DNA of 64,000 bases. Source: Onishia taeanensis. Its GTDB lineage: Bacteria > Pseudomonadota > Gammaproteobacteria > Pseudomonadales > Halomonadaceae. Shown here one piece after another: positions 38,343 to 48,517 of this stretch. Location: assembly GCF_900100755.1 (NCBI RefSeq), contig NZ_FNCI01000002.1, positions 1 to 64,000 of the forward strand, read 5' to 3'. Position 1 is the first letter of the stretch. Every line of letters starts with the position of its first letter. A program made the translations under genes and the position numbers. The notes beneath the pieces are model-generated. The model ran no database searches and had not been told where the DNA came from. It saw nothing but the letters and a program-made list of their open reading frames with translations.

Positions 38343-39598
38343 GGGTGACTTCCCTCCTGGTCGGCGGTGGCGGTGGCGGCCCGCCAGCGTTCGGTAAAGC
38401 GGCGCAGGCGTCGAGCAGCTTCGACGGTAGCGTCGAGGTCAGCGACCAATGCCAGGCGGATACGGCCTGAGCCGGGGTTCACGCCCTCATCATTGGCCTC
38501 GCCGTCACCGCTAGTGGCGCGGCCCATGTAGCTGCCCGGCAGCACGCTGACGTTCTCCTCGGCGAACAGCGCTCGGGTGAAGGCCTCATCGTCGCCGCCC
38601 GGTACCGCCGGCCACAGGTAGAAGCTGGCCTCAGGCGTGGGGAAGTCCATTACCGGGGCGAGAATCTCAGTGACGGCAGCGAACTTCTCGCGGTAGGCAT
38701 CCCGGTTGGCCCGCACGTGGGCCTCGTCGCGCCAGGCGGTGATCGAGGCCTGCTGCAGCGGCAGTGACATGGCGCAGCCATGGTAGGTGCGATAGCGCTT
38801 GAAGGGCGCGATCAGGTCGGCATCACCGGCGACGAAGCCCGAGCGCAGCCCCGGCAGGTTGGAGCGCTTGGAGAGCGAGTGGAAGACCAGACAGCGACGA
38901 TAGTCGTGGCGGCCCAGTCGAGCACAGGCCTCAAGCAGCCCTGGCGGGGGCGTGGCTTCGTCGAGATAGAGTTCGGAGTAGCACTCGTCCGAGGCGATGA
39001 TGAAGTCATGCTCGTCGGCAAGCTCGATCAGTCGCGTGAAGTCCTCAAGCGGCGTCACCGCTCCGGTGGGGTTACCCGGCGAGCACAGGAACACCAACTG
39101 CACGTCGCGCCAGGTTTCCGCCGGCACCGCATCGAAATCCGGGCGGAAGCCGTTGTCGGCCTGGCAGTCCAGGTACAGCGGAGTGCCGCCGGCCAGCAGG
39201 GTGGCGCCCTCGTAGATCTGGTAGAAGGGGTTGGGCACGGCGACCCTGGCCGGCCGGCTGCGATCGATGGCGGCCTGCACGAAGGCGAAGATGGCCTCGC
39301 GGGTGCCGTTGACCGGCAGTACCTGGCTGGCCGGGTCGAGGCCTTGCAGGCCAAAACGCTGCATCGCCCAGTCGGCGATCGTCTGGCGAAGCTCCGGCAG
39401 GCCGGCGGTGGCCGGATAGCGCGCCATCTCGTCGCGGTGAGCGCTCAGGGTGTCGAGGGCCGCGGCGAAGGGCGGGTGCTGGGGCTCGCCGATGGTCAGC
39501 GGGATATGCGACAGCGCCGCGGCGGGCGTGACATCGGTTTTGAGGGCGGCGAGCTTCTCGAAGGGATAGGGCTTGAGCGCATCGAGATCGGGATTCAT
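38339..39598 (-). CDS. dapC: Succinyldiaminopimelate aminotransferase
   Basis: Pyridoxal-phosphate aminotransferase of the lysine/DAP pathway, 419 residues, class I/II fold. The PLP lysine lies in SLSKRSNLPGLRSGFVAGD; upstream are NGTREAIFAF, PNPFYQIYEGATLLAGG and CSPGNPTGAV. The C-terminus has the substrate arginine region (GSGRIRLALVADL). Its context with dapD and dapE supports DapC over a general aminotransferase. The stop overlaps the next gene as ATGA. Confidence 0.93.
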   Translation of the reverse strand: MNPDLDALKPYPFEKLAALKTDVTPAAALSHIPLTIGEPQHPPFAAALDTLSAHRDEMARYPATAGLPELRQTIADWAMQRFGLQGLDPASQVLPVNGTREAIFAFVQAAIDRSRPARVAVPNPFYQIYEGATLLAGGTPLYLDCQADNGFRPDFDAVPAETWRDVQLVFLCSPGNPTGAVTPLEDFTRLIELADEHDFIIASDECYSELYLDEATPPPGLLEACARLGRHDYRRCLVFHSLSKRSNLPGLRSGFVAGDADLIAPFKRYRTYHGCAMSLPLQQASITAWRDEAHVRANRDAYREKFAAVTEILAPVMDFPTPEASFYLWPAVPGGDDEAFTRALFAEENVSVLPGSYMGRATSGDGEANDEGVNPGSGRIRLALVADLDATVEAARRLRRFTERWRAATATADQEGSHP

Positions 39599-39847
39599 GG
39601 CTGTCCTGGCCGCCTCGCGGGCGTTGTCGTGGTCGTGGTGGCGGCATGGGCCTGAGTCGGTCGAGTCGACGGGCCTGTATGAAAGGCGCTATCGATAGGC
39701 CTCAGTCGCTAGTGCTGCATCGATGAGCCCGGGTGTCGCATGATGATACCCGCCGCGTCAGGTCAGCGATTATAGGGAAGCCGGCAAGGCGCCTCAATGT
39801 CGGCGCCTGTCGCTGGCTTGCCTGGGTATGGCGTGGTCGTTGGTCCG

Positions 39848-42523
39848 CTAGACATCGAGCACGTCGACCAGCCGTTCGCGCAGGCGCTGCTGGCGTTCGG
39901 TATCGGTGATCGGCGCGCCGTTGCGGTCGGTGATGAAGAAGACGTCTTCGACCTTTTCGCCGAGGGTGGCGATCTTGGCCGCTGAAAGGGCGATGCCCTG
40001 TTCCATGAAGATGCGGCCGACCCGAGCCAGCAGGCCAGGGCGGTCGGGCGCGGTCAGTTCGAGCATGGTGCGCTCGTTGGCCGGGTCCTGTTCGATCGCC
40101 ACCCGGGTCGGCACCTTGAAGTGCTTGAGCTGGCGCGGCGTGTGGCGGGTAACGATCTGCGGATAGTCGTCCGGGTCGTCGAGCTCCTCGACCAGATGAT
40201 GCCGCATGGTCGCGAGTCGCTCCTGATCGCGGATCGGCTGGCCGTCCTCGTCGAGCACGATGAAGGTGTTGAGGGTCCAGTCGCTGCTGGAGGTGGCGAT
40301 GCGGGCATCGTGGATCGACAGCCCGAGCTGTTCCATGGCGGCGGCGGTGGCCGCGAACAGGTCGTCCACCGAGCGGGTGTGGATGAACACCTTGGTGCCA
40401 CCCTCGGTCATGTCTTCTGCCGGTGCGCTGATCAGGATCAGCGGCAGGTCCGAGCCATCATGATCGAGGATGCCCTGAGTCTGCCAGACGATTTCGCTGG
40501 GGGCGTACTGCACGAAGTAGTCCTCGCCCAGTGACTCCCAGAGGGGCTCGAAGCGCGAAGGATCGATGCCCATGGTGGCCAGCAGGCTGCGCGCCTCTTC
40601 ACGGGTTTCGCGCACCCAGTCATCACGGTCCAGCGGGTTCTCCAGGCCCCGGCGCAGCGCGCGCTTGGTCTCGGCGTGCAGCTGACGCAGCAGCGAGGCC
40701 CGCCAGCCGTTCCACAGGGTCGGGTTGGTGGCGTTGATGTCGGCCACGGTCAGCACGTAGAGGTAGTCGAGGTGGACCTCGTCGCGCATCTGGGTGGCGA
40801 ACTCGCGGATAACATCGGGGTCGGTGATATCGCGCTTCTGGGAGGTCTTCGACATCAAAAGGTGATGCTCGACCAGCCAGCTGACCAGCCGGGTGTCTCG
40901 AGGCGAGAGGCCGTGGCGCTCGCAGAACGCCTCGGCGTCGCGGGCGCCGAGCAGGGAGTGGTCGCCACCGCGCCCCTTGCCGATGTCGTGATAGAGCCCG
41001 GCGATCCATAGAAGCTCAAGCTTGGGCAGCTGGTGCACCAGCGCCGCAGCAACAGGGAATTCCTCGCGGCAGCGCGGCTCGCGGAAGCGCTGCACGAACT
41101 TCAAAAGGCCCAGGGTGTGGGCGTCGACCGTGTAGCTGTGGAACAGGTCGTGCTGCATCAGGCCCACGGCCTGGCCGAATTCCGGCAGGTACTTGCCGAG
41201 CACGCCGTAGCGGTTCATGCGCCTTAGCTGGCGAGCGACGTTGCCACTGGAGCGCAACAGCTCCATGAACAGGCTCTGGTGGCGCACGTCGTCGCGGTAC
41301 AGGTCGTCCATCAGGTGGCGATGATCGCGAATCAGGCGGATGGTGGAGGCGCGTACGCCCTCGATCTCCGGGTGCTGAGCCATCAGCAGGAACAGTTCGA
41401 GCAGGGCCGCGGGACGATAGCGGAAGACCCGCTCGTCGCGGGCCTGGATATAGCCGCCCTTGACCTCGAAGCGGTCATTGAGGGAGCGGGTCTCGAGCAC
41501 CTCGTCGGCGCGCAGGATTACCTCGTCGAAGTGCTGCAGCAGCATGTCGTTGAGGCCCGCCAGGGCGGTGACGTGGCGGTAGTAGCGCTTCATGAACTGC
41601 TCGACGGCCAGGCGGCCGGGGATATCGCGGTAGCCGAACAGGGTGGCGATGGTGCGCTGATGATCGAACAGCAGGCGATCCTCGGCGCGTCCGGTGAGCA
41701 TGTGCAGCGCATAGCGCACCTGCCACAGGAAGGCCTGGCCCTGGCTCAGGATGCGCAGCTCGGCATCGTTCATGAAGCCGTTGTCGACCACCTCCTCGTA
41801 GCGCAGCTCGCCAAACTGGCGTTTGGCGACCCAGCCGATCATCTGAATGTCCCGAAGCCCGCCGGGAGAGCTCTTGATGTTCGGCTCGAGGTGATACTCG
41901 GAGTTGTTGTATCGGTAGTGGCGGGCGATCTGCTCCTGCCACTTGGCCTCGAAGAAGTCATCCGCCGGCCACAGCCGGTCGGTCTGGAGGCGCTCGCGCA
42001 TCGCGTCGCGCAGGTGGGCGCCGCCTGCCAGGGTGCGGGTTTCCAGCAGGTTGGTGATCACCGTGACGTCGGCACGAGCCTCGCGCTCGCAGTCGTTCAG
42101 CGAGCGCACGCTATGGCCGATTTCCAGCCCGATATCCCACAGGAAGGTGATGAAGTCGGTCAGCGGCTCCCGGTAGGGGGTGTCGTCGTCGTTCTCGAGC
42201 AGCAGCAGGAGGTCTATATCCGAGTGCGGGTGCAGCTCGCCGCGACCATAGCCGCCGACGGCCAGCAGGGCGACGCCGTCGTCCGGCCAGGTGTGGCGCT
42301 TCCAAGCGATCTCGAGCAGGCGATCGAGGCACCAGGCGCGGCCATGCACCAGGTCGCGGATGTCGGCACCGGCGCGAAAGCGCTCGTCGAGGCGTTCCTG
42401 AATCTCGCGCAGCGCCTGCTTGAAGGGCGCAATCGGCGATCGCTCCCCCTCTAGCTCGGTGCAGAAGGCCGCGACATCGAAGAGGCTCTCGTCGGGCTGG
42501 AAGCGGTAATGATGCAGCAGCAT
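39848..42523 (-). CDS. glnD: PII uridylyltransferase/uridylyl-removing enzyme
   Basis: Nitrogen sensor that uridylylates or deuridylylates the PII protein in response to glutamine. The 891-residue protein has an N-terminal nucleotidyltransferase domain (VGGYGRGELHPHSDIDLLLL), a central HD hydrolase domain (AGLYHDIGKGRGGDHSLLGA) and two C-terminal ACT domains (ELTAPDRPGLLARVGRIFME). All are intact. Its ATG lies one base after the map stop. The 249-bp gap to dapC holds no clear element. Confidence 0.97.
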   Translation of the reverse strand: MLLHHYRFQPDESLFDVAAFCTELEGERSPIAPFKQALREIQERLDERFRAGADIRDLVHGRAWCLDRLLEIAWKRHTWPDDGVALLAVGGYGRGELHPHSDIDLLLLLENDDDTPYREPLTDFITFLWDIGLEIGHSVRSLNDCEREARADVTVITNLLETRTLAGGAHLRDAMRERLQTDRLWPADDFFEAKWQEQIARHYRYNNSEYHLEPNIKSSPGGLRDIQMIGWVAKRQFGELRYEEVVDNGFMNDAELRILSQGQAFLWQVRYALHMLTGRAEDRLLFDHQRTIATLFGYRDIPGRLAVEQFMKRYYRHVTALAGLNDMLLQHFDEVILRADEVLETRSLNDRFEVKGGYIQARDERVFRYRPAALLELFLLMAQHPEIEGVRASTIRLIRDHRHLMDDLYRDDVRHQSLFMELLRSSGNVARQLRRMNRYGVLGKYLPEFGQAVGLMQHDLFHSYTVDAHTLGLLKFVQRFREPRCREEFPVAAALVHQLPKLELLWIAGLYHDIGKGRGGDHSLLGARDAEAFCERHGLSPRDTRLVSWLVEHHLLMSKTSQKRDITDPDVIREFATQMRDEVHLDYLYVLTVADINATNPTLWNGWRASLLRQLHAETKRALRRGLENPLDRDDWVRETREEARSLLATMGIDPSRFEPLWESLGEDYFVQYAPSEIVWQTQGILDHDGSDLPLILISAPAEDMTEGGTKVFIHTRSVDDLFAATAAAMEQLGLSIHDARIATSSSDWTLNTFIVLDEDGQPIRDQERLATMRHHLVEELDDPDDYPQIVTRHTPRQLKHFKVPTRVAIEQDPANERTMLELTAPDRPGLLARVGRIFMEQGIALSAAKIATLGEKVEDVFFITDRNGAPITDTERQQRLRERLVDVLDV

Positions 42524-42524
42524 G

Positions 42525-43316
42525 TCAGTTCGAAAGGAAGCTCAGGTCTTCCTCGTCGCGTACGGTCAGTACCTCGACGCCCGTGGCGGTGACCAGCAAG
42601 GTGTGCTCCCACTGGGCCGACAGGCTCTTGTCTTTGGTGACGGCGGTCCAGTTGTCGCGCAGTACCTTGGTGCGGTGGTCGCCGACGTTGATCATTGGCT
42701 CGATGGTGAAACACATGCCTTCTTCGAGGGCGATGTCGGCCTCGGGGGCATAGCCGTCGTAGTGCAGCACCTGAGGCTCTTCATGGAAGACCGCGCCGAT
42801 GCCGTGACCACAGAAGTCACGCACGACGCTATAGCCGTTGGCCTCGGCGTGCTGCTGGATGACGCGAGCCAGCTGGGATAGGCGGACACCGGGCTTGACC
42901 TCGGCGATGCTCTTGTAGAGGCATTCCTGGGTGATGCGGGCCAGTCGCTCGCCCTGGATGCTTTCGCCGATGATGAACATCTTGCTGGTGTCGCCGTGGT
43001 AGCCGTCGGCCGTCTTGACGGTGATGTCGATGTTCATCACGTCGCCCTTCTTGAGCTTCTTGGCGTCGTCGGGGATGCCGTGGCAAACCACATGGTTGAT
43101 CGAGGTGCAGATCGACTTGGGGAAGCCGTGGTAGTTCAGCGGAGCCGGCACGGAGCCCAGTTCGTTGACGATGAAGTCATGGCAGAGACGGTCGAGTTCG
43201 CCGGTGCTGACGCCGGCCTGTACGTGGGGCGTGATCATTTCCAGTACGCGGGCGGCCTGCTTGCCGGCTTCGCGCATCTTGACGATTTCGTCGGCGGTCT
43301 TGATGGATACGTTCAT
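42525..43316 (-). CDS. map: Methionine aminopeptidase, type I
   Basis: Removes the N-terminal methionine from new proteins. The 263-residue protein starts MNVSIKTADEIVKMREAGKQ at 43316. The metal-binding residues lie in MNIDITVKTADGYHGDTS, GHGIGAVFHEEPQVLHY (His), TIEPMI (Glu) and the C-terminal QWEHTLLVT. It diverges from rpsB as in E. coli and starts the leftward map-glnD-dap series. Confidence 0.97.
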   Translation of the reverse strand: MNVSIKTADEIVKMREAGKQAARVLEMITPHVQAGVSTGELDRLCHDFIVNELGSVPAPLNYHGFPKSICTSINHVVCHGIPDDAKKLKKGDVMNIDITVKTADGYHGDTSKMFIIGESIQGERLARITQECLYKSIAEVKPGVRLSQLARVIQQHAEANGYSVVRDFCGHGIGAVFHEEPQVLHYDGYAPEADIALEEGMCFTIEPMINVGDHRTKVLRDNWTAVTKDKSLSAQWEHTLLVTATGVEVLTVRDEEDLSFLSN

Positions 43317-43414
43317 GGAATCTCGAGTCTTGAAGGGGAGGGCGCTCGCGAGCGGCCGCGTTAACTGACGCAATATATAAGAGGCGGTCAGGGGACGGGC
43401 AGGGCGCTTGCGAC

Positions 43415-43443
43415 TTCATCTTGATATTGATCTATGGTATAAA
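43415..43443 (+). promoter_or_regulatory. Probable rpsB-tsf promoter
   Basis: TTCATC (43415-43420), 17 bp, TATAAA (43438-43443). A short GC-rich discriminator (GCTGCGCGC) follows, as at growth-regulated ribosomal promoters. No convincing map promoter is seen on the other strand beyond a TATATATT stretch near 43375. Confidence 0.55.
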
Positions 43444-43451
43444 GCTGCGCG

Positions 43452-43677
43452 CTTTCCTGCAATGCGTTGTGCCGAGTGCATCGCTTCCTCTATTCGTCCG
43501 GCGACACAGCCTGTCCCGCGATGGTGGAGTGGCGTTATTCGCATGGCCAGCGGCAAGGCGTTAAATAGCCTGAAAAACACACATGCACCGACACATGGTC
43601 CCGGGTGCCGTCGGCGAGTCCGAGGGTCGGATCCATGGGGTGCGTGGAGGCCCAACCCGATAGTCCAGGAGTCATCC
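43452..43677 (+). ncRNA. rpsB leader RNA, candidate t44-type/S2 autoregulatory region
   Basis: A leader of about 225 bases separates the promoter from rpsB and has no gene. Gammaproteobacteria carry a conserved leader here (t44 RNA) that helps S2 repress rpsB-tsf. The start is estimated from the promoter. I have not folded the region or matched it to the family covariance model; position and length are the evidence. Confidence 0.4.
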
Positions 43678-44409
43678 ATGACACAAGTCAATATGCGTGA
43701 CCTGCTCAAGGCAGGCGCTCACTTCGGTCACCAGACCAAGTACTGGAACCCGAAGATGTCCAAGTTCATCTTCGGCGCTCGCAACAAGATCCACATCATC
43801 AACCTCGAGCACACCCTGCCGGCGCTGAATGAAGCGATCAGCGTGGTCGAGAAGATGGCGGAGACCAACAACAAGATCCTGTTCGTTGGTACCAAGCGTG
43901 CGGCGGCCAAGGTGATCAAGGAAGAGGCCAACCGTGTTGGCATGCCCTTCGTCAACCATCGCTGGTTGGGCGGCATGCTGACCAACTACAAGACCATTCG
44001 CGTGTCTATCAAGCGTCTGCGCGAACTCGAGTCTATGCACGAAGACGGCACCTTCGAGAAGCTGACCAAGAAAGAAGTCCTGATGGCCACTCGCGAGCAA
44101 GACAAGCTTGAGCGCAGCGTGGGCGGTATCAAGGAAATGGGCGGCCTGCCGGACGCGCTGTTCGTGGTTGATGTCGATCATGAGCGCATCGCCATCAACG
44201 AAGCCAACAAGCTTGGCATTCCGGTCATCGGGGTGGTCGATACCAACTCCAATCCGGACGGCGTCGACTACGTGATCCCGGGCAACGATGACTCCATCCG
44301 CGCCATCCAGATCTACGTCCAGGCCATCGCCAACGCCTGTGCCAAGGCGAAGGAAGGTCGTCCCGACGAGTTCGTTGAAGTCACCGAAGGCGAACAAGTC
44401 GCCGAGTGA
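43678..44409 (+). CDS. rpsB: 30S ribosomal protein uS2
   Basis: A 243-residue small-subunit protein. It starts [20 protein letters not shown], with family segments [30 protein letters not shown] and [29 protein letters not shown] precedes ATG 43678. It begins the rpsB-tsf-pyrH-frr series, with a hairpin before tsf that would lower downstream expression. Confidence 0.97.
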   Translation: MTQVNMRDLLKAGAHFGHQTKYWNPKMSKFIFGARNKIHIINLEHTLPALNEAISVVEKMAETNNKILFVGTKRAAAKVIKEEANRVGMPFVNHRWLGGMLTNYKTIRVSIKRLRELESMHEDGTFEKLTKKEVLMATREQDKLERSVGGIKEMGGLPDALFVVDVDHERIAINEANKLGIPVIGVVDTNSNPDGVDYVIPGNDDSIRAIQIYVQAIANACAKAKEGRPDEFVEVTEGEQVAE

Positions 44410-44505
44410 TGATGCTGGTCTACCCCAAGCTGTCATCCGGGCCTGTCAGACTGATGGCGGCCCGGTCGGTGGGCCTGGCTCACCGGACACAAGGGTAGAC
44501 AGAGG

Positions 44506-44527
44506 AGGGGGCTTGGCCCCCTTCTTT
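44506..44527 (+). terminator. Weak terminator/attenuator between rpsB and tsf
   Basis: AGGGGGC-TTG-GCCCCCT followed by TCTTT. A partial terminator at this spot is known in E. coli. Confidence 0.65.
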
Positions 44528-44594
44528 CCGTCCCCCGCCCGGGTGACGGAAACGCTTTGATTATCGACGTCGAATCATTTCAGAGGTTATTACC

Positions 44595-45464
44595 ATGGCA
44601 GCTATCAGCGCGTCTCAGGTAAAAGAACTGCGCGAGCGCACCGGGCTCGGCATGATGGAGTGCAAGAAGGCACTCACCGAAGCCGGTGGCGACATCGAAA
44701 CCGCCATCGAGAACCTGCGCAAGAACTCCGGCCTCAAGGCCGCCAAGAAGGCAGGCCGCACCGCTGCTGAAGGCGCCATCGTGGTCAAGCTGGCCGATGA
44801 CGCTAGCTATGGCCTGATGCTTGAAGTTAACTCCGAGACCGATTTCGTGGCTCGTGACGACAACTTCATCGCCTTTGCCGACAAGGTCGCCGAGCAGGCT
44901 TTCGCCAGCAAGACCACCGACATCGCGGCCCTGATGGAAGGTGAGCTGGAAAACGCTCGCGAACAGCTGGTCCAGAAGATCGGTGAGAACATCAGCGTGC
45001 GTCGCGCGGCATTGGTCGAAGCGCCGGCTGACGGCACCGTGGGTGGCTATGTCCACGGCGGCCGCATCGCGGCACTGACCGTGCTGAGCGGCGGCACCGC
45101 CGAGGCAGCCAAGGACGTGTCCATGCACGTTGCGGCCATCAACCCGGTCGTGGCCCTGCCGGAGAACATGCCGCAGGAACAGCTGGACAAGGAAAAGGCG
45201 ATCATTCTGGCGCAGCCGGATATGGCTGGTAAGCCGGAAAACATCGCCGAGAAGATGGTCCAGGGCCGTCTGAAGAAGTACCTGGCTGAGAACAGCCTGA
45301 CCGAGCAGGCCTTCGTCAAGAACCCGGACCAGACCGTGGCCGAGTTCGTCAAGGCAGCCGGTGGCGAAGTGGTCAGCTTCACTCGCTTCGAAGTGGGTGA
45401 AGGCATCGAGAAAGAAGAAGTCGACTTCGCCAAGGAAGTAATGGAGCAGGCCGGCCGCAGCTAA
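44595..45464 (+). CDS. tsf: Translation elongation factor Ts
   Basis: Nucleotide-exchange factor for EF-Tu. The 289-residue protein has the N-terminal [20 protein letters not shown], the EF-Tu-contacting [11 protein letters not shown] and the C-terminal [20 protein letters not shown] core. CAGAGGT precedes the ATG. It follows rpsB by 185 bp. Confidence 0.97.
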   Translation: MAAISASQVKELRERTGLGMMECKKALTEAGGDIETAIENLRKNSGLKAAKKAGRTAAEGAIVVKLADDASYGLMLEVNSETDFVARDDNFIAFADKVAEQAFASKTTDIAALMEGELENAREQLVQKIGENISVRRAALVEAPADGTVGGYVHGGRIAALTVLSGGTAEAAKDVSMHVAAINPVVALPENMPQEQLDKEKAIILAQPDMAGKPENIAEKMVQGRLKKYLAENSLTEQAFVKNPDQTVAEFVKAAGGEVVSFTRFEVGEGIEKEEVDFAKEVMEQAGRS

Positions 45465-45488
45465 GGCTTGGTACTGTGAGTTCGTGAT

Positions 45489-45510
45489 GGCGTGCGCGCG
45501 AGCGCACGCC
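45489..45510 (+). terminator. Stem-loop between tsf and pyrH
   Basis: GGCGTGCGC-GCGA-GCGCACGCC, a 9-bp stem with a tetraloop. No T-run follows, so it may mark mRNA processing or a 3' end rather than termination. Confidence 0.5.
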
Positions 45511-45581
45511 TTCGCGTATCCGGCGGATAGAAAAGCCGCCAAGAATTCCTCCCCCCTGTCGCTGTCATCAGGAGACGCCCC

Positions 45582-46349
45582 ATGTCCGATCTCACTGCTA
45601 CGCCCGAACGCCCTGCCAAGCCTGAGCGCGCGGCGAAAAGCAAGTACAAGCGTATTCTGCTCAAGCTGTCCGGCGAGGCCCTGACCGGTGATGCCGAGTT
45701 CGGCATCGATCCTCAGGTGCTTGATCGGATGGCGCTGGAGATCGGTCAACTGGTCGGCATCGGCGTTCAGGTCGGCATCGTGGTCGGCGGCGGCAACCTC
45801 TTCCGTGGTGCCGCTCTGCACGAGGCGGGCATGGAGCGAGTGACCGGCGATCACATGGGGATGCTGGCGACGGTGATGAATGCCCTGGCCATGCGTGATG
45901 CCCTAGAGCGCTCCAATATCCGTTCGCGGGTGATGTCAGCGATCCCGATGAGCGGCGTGGTCGAGCACTACGACCGTCGCACGGGCATCCGCTACCTGAC
46001 GTCGGGCGATGTGGTATTGTTTTCCGCCGGTACCGGCAATCCCTTCTTCACCACCGATTCCGCGGCCTGTCTGCGCGGCATCGAGATCGATGCCGATGTG
46101 GTGATCAAGGCCACCAAGGTCGACGGCGTCTACGATCGCGACCCGGTCAAGCATCCCGAGGCCCAGAAATACGAGCGCCTGACCTATGATGAGTGCTTGG
46201 ATCAGAAACTCGGGGTAATGGATTTGACCGCCATCTGCCTGGTGCGTGACCATGACATGCCGGTCCGCGTATTCAACATGAACAAGCCCGGTGCCCTGCT
46301 CAATCTGGTGATGGGCGGCAAGGAAGGCACGCTGATAGACAGAGGTTGA
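45582..46349 (+). CDS. pyrH: Uridylate kinase
   Basis: Hexameric kinase that makes UDP from UMP. The 255-residue protein has an extra N-terminal tail ([16 protein letters not shown]) before the usual [15 protein letters not shown]. The glycine-rich [26 protein letters not shown] and [12 protein letters not shown] segments are complete. A CAGGAGA site precedes the ATG at 45582. frr follows 4 bp on. Confidence 0.97.
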   Translation: MSDLTATPERPAKPERAAKSKYKRILLKLSGEALTGDAEFGIDPQVLDRMALEIGQLVGIGVQVGIVVGGGNLFRGAALHEAGMERVTGDHMGMLATVMNALAMRDALERSNIRSRVMSAIPMSGVVEHYDRRTGIRYLTSGDVVLFSAGTGNPFFTTDSAACLRGIEIDADVVIKATKVDGVYDRDPVKHPEAQKYERLTYDECLDQKLGVMDLTAICLVRDHDMPVRVFNMNKPGALLNLVMGGKEGTLIDRG

Positions 46350-46353
46350 AACC

Positions 46354-46911
46354 GTGATCAACGATATCCAGAAAGACGCTGAAGCCCGCATGCACAAGAC
46401 CATCGAGTCGCTGCATACGAACTTCAACAAGATCCGCACCGGCCGCGCCCATCCCAGCATTCTCGATGCGGTCACCGTGGAGTACTACGGCGCCCAGATG
46501 CCGCTGAACCAGGTCGCCAGCGTCAACGTCGAAGACGCGCGTACCTTGGCGGTCGTGCCCTGGGAAAAGACCATGGTGCCCAAGGTCGAGAAAGCCATCA
46601 TGACCGCGGATCTGGGCCTCAATCCGGCCACCGCGGGCAGCGTGATTCGCGTGCCGATGCCGATGCTGACCGAAGAAACCCGCAAGGGCTACATCAAGCA
46701 GGCTCGCTCCGAGGCCGAGAACGCTCGTGTGGCGGTGCGCAACGTGCGCCGCGATGCCAATGGCGATATCAAGGCGCTGCTCAAGGAGAAAGAAATCTCC
46801 GAAGATGAAGAGCATGGCGGTACGGATGCCATCCAGAAGCTGACTGACAAGCATATCGCTGAGATCGACAAGCTGTTGGAAGCCAAGGAAAAGGACCTGA
46901 TGACGGTCTGA
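46354..46911 (+). CDS. frr: Ribosome recycling factor
   Basis: Splits post-termination ribosomes together with EF-G. The 185-residue protein starts at GTG 46354 ([20 protein letters not shown]), only 4 bp after pyrH. It shows the family [24 protein letters not shown]-like [15 protein letters not shown] and KDLMTV end. The three-helix bundle is complete. Confidence 0.96.
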   Translation: MINDIQKDAEARMHKTIESLHTNFNKIRTGRAHPSILDAVTVEYYGAQMPLNQVASVNVEDARTLAVVPWEKTMVPKVEKAIMTADLGLNPATAGSVIRVPMPMLTEETRKGYIKQARSEAENARVAVRNVRRDANGDIKALLKEKEISEDEEHGGTDAIQKLTDKHIAEIDKLLEAKEKDLMTV

Positions 46912-46956
46912 GGCCTGGCGGGCGACTTCGCATCGCCCGCCTATCGTTTTACTGCA

Positions 46957-47727
46957 ATGCGAGCCCCCATGACATCACCGCAGTCCCCTGAATCGCATCG
47001 CCGGGCGACCCCGCGTCATCTGGCGATCATCATGGATGGCAACAACCGCTGGGCCAAGGCCCATGGCCTGTCCGGAGTGCGTGGACATCGTGCGGGCGTC
47101 GAATCGGTGCGCTCGGTGATCCGTCGCGCGGCCGAGCACGGGGTCGAGGTGTTGACCCTGTTCGCCTTCTCCAGTGAGAACTGGAAGCGTCCGCCCGCCG
47201 AGGTCAATGCCCTGATGGAGCTGTTTCTGATCGCCCTGAAGCGGGAGGTCAAGAAGCTGCACGAGCATGACATTCGTCTGACCATCATCGGTGAGCGCGA
47301 GGGCTTCTCGGCGTCTATCCAGAAGCACATCGACCGCGCCGAGACGCTGACAGCCGATAACCGCGGCATGCATCTGGTGATTGCCGCCAATTACGGTGGC
47401 CGCTGGGACATCGCTCAGGCGGCGCAGCGTCTCGCGACGCGGGTCGCCGACGGCGAGCTCACCGCCGAACAGGTGAATGAACAGACGCTGGGGCGTGAGG
47501 TTTGCCTGGCCGATGCGCCGGAGGTGGACCTCTGCATCCGCACCAGCGGCGAGCAGCGTCTGTCCAACTTTCTGCTGTGGCAGTTGGCCTATGCCGAGCT
47601 GTATTTCTCTCCCCTGCTGTGGCCGGATTTCGGCGCCGAAGCGCTCGATGAGGCCTTCGCCGACTTCGCGCGGCGCCAGCGCCGTTTCGGCATGACGCAC
47701 GAGCAAGTCGAGGCCCAGGGTGCTTAA
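46957..47727 (+). CDS. uppS: Undecaprenyl diphosphate synthase
   Basis: Builds the C55 lipid carrier for peptidoglycan and O-antigen. The 256-residue protein has the catalytic IMDGNNRWAKAHGL (Asp), GHRAGVESVR, LFAFSSENWKRP and the C-terminal DLCIRTSGEQRLSNFLLWQL. Starts at 46957 or 46969 both lack a clear Shine-Dalgarno; the first is kept. The stop overlaps the cdsA start by 8 bases. Confidence 0.95.
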   Translation: MRAPMTSPQSPESHRRATPRHLAIIMDGNNRWAKAHGLSGVRGHRAGVESVRSVIRRAAEHGVEVLTLFAFSSENWKRPPAEVNALMELFLIALKREVKKLHEHDIRLTIIGEREGFSASIQKHIDRAETLTADNRGMHLVIAANYGGRWDIAQAAQRLATRVADGELTAEQVNEQTLGREVCLADAPEVDLCIRTSGEQRLSNFLLWQLAYAELYFSPLLWPDFGAEALDEAFADFARRQRRFGMTHEQVEAQGA

Positions 47728-48517
47728 GCAACGAATTCTTACCGCCGTCATCCTGGTGCCGCTGGCTCTGGCCGGGCTCTTCCTGCTCGAAGGCGGCGCC
47801 TTCGCGCTCTTCACCGGCGCCGTCGTGCTGCTCGCGGCCTGGGAGTGGACCAATCTTGCCGGCCTTTCGAGCCTGGCGACCCGCTTCGCGATCACTGCGG
47901 GCCTGGGGCTTGCCATGCTGCTGCTGTGGGTGGTCGGCAGTGCCCAGGCAGCCGGCCTGCTGTGGCTTGGCGCGGCTGCCTGGCTTGCCAACCTCTACTG
48001 GGTCACCCATTACCCCGAGCGCCGGGCGCAATGGGCGACCCCCGCTCGCCGCCTGGTCATGGGCCTTGCGGTGCTGCTGCCCTGCTGGGTCGGTTTCAAC
48101 AGCCTGCGTGCCAGCGGCGTCGAGTGGCTCCTCTTCGTGCTGCTGCTGGTGTGGCTCGCCGATACCGGCGCCTATTTCGCCGGCCGAGCCTTCGGGCGCC
48201 GCAAGCTGGCGCCTGCCGTCAGCCCCGGCAAGACCTGGGAAGGCGTGGCGGGCGGGGTGGTCGCTACCCTGGTGCTAGCCCTATGCTATGCCGTCTGGCT
48301 GTCGCTTGGCCTTGGCGAAACCCTGGGGCTGATGCTTGCCACCGTGCTGGTCACGCTGGTCTCGGTGCTTGGCGATCTGTTCGAGAGCATGTTGAAGCGT
48401 ACCCGGGGGATCAAGGATTCCGGTGTGTTGCTTCCCGGTCACGGCGGCGTGCTGGATCGCATCGATAGCCTGACCGCGGCGATTCCCGTCTTTGCCCTGC
48501 TGTGGGTGTGGCTATGA
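47720..48517 (+). CDS. cdsA: Phosphatidate cytidylyltransferase
   Basis: Makes CDP-diacylglycerol, the precursor of all phospholipids. The 265-residue inner-membrane protein starts at GTG 47720 ([20 protein letters not shown]) inside the uppS end. About eight hydrophobic segments precede the C-terminal signature: [12 protein letters not shown], then [20 protein letters not shown] and [12 protein letters not shown]. It ends in the dxr ATG (ATGA). Confidence 0.94.
   Translation: MLKQRILTAVILVPLALAGLFLLEGGAFALFTGAVVLLAAWEWTNLAGLSSLATRFAITAGLGLAMLLLWVVGSAQAAGLLWLGAAAWLANLYWVTHYPERRAQWATPARRLVMGLAVLLPCWVGFNSLRASGVEWLLFVLLLVWLADTGAYFAGRAFGRRKLAPAVSPGKTWEGVAGGVVATLVLALCYAVWLSLGLGETLGLMLATVLVTLVSVLGDLFESMLKRTRGIKDSGVLLPGHGGVLDRIDSLTAAIPVFALLWVWL

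Noticed and set aside
41279-42454. Open frame of 391 codons antisense to glnD
   Set aside because: Antisense to a complete, well-conserved GlnD; no independent evidence.
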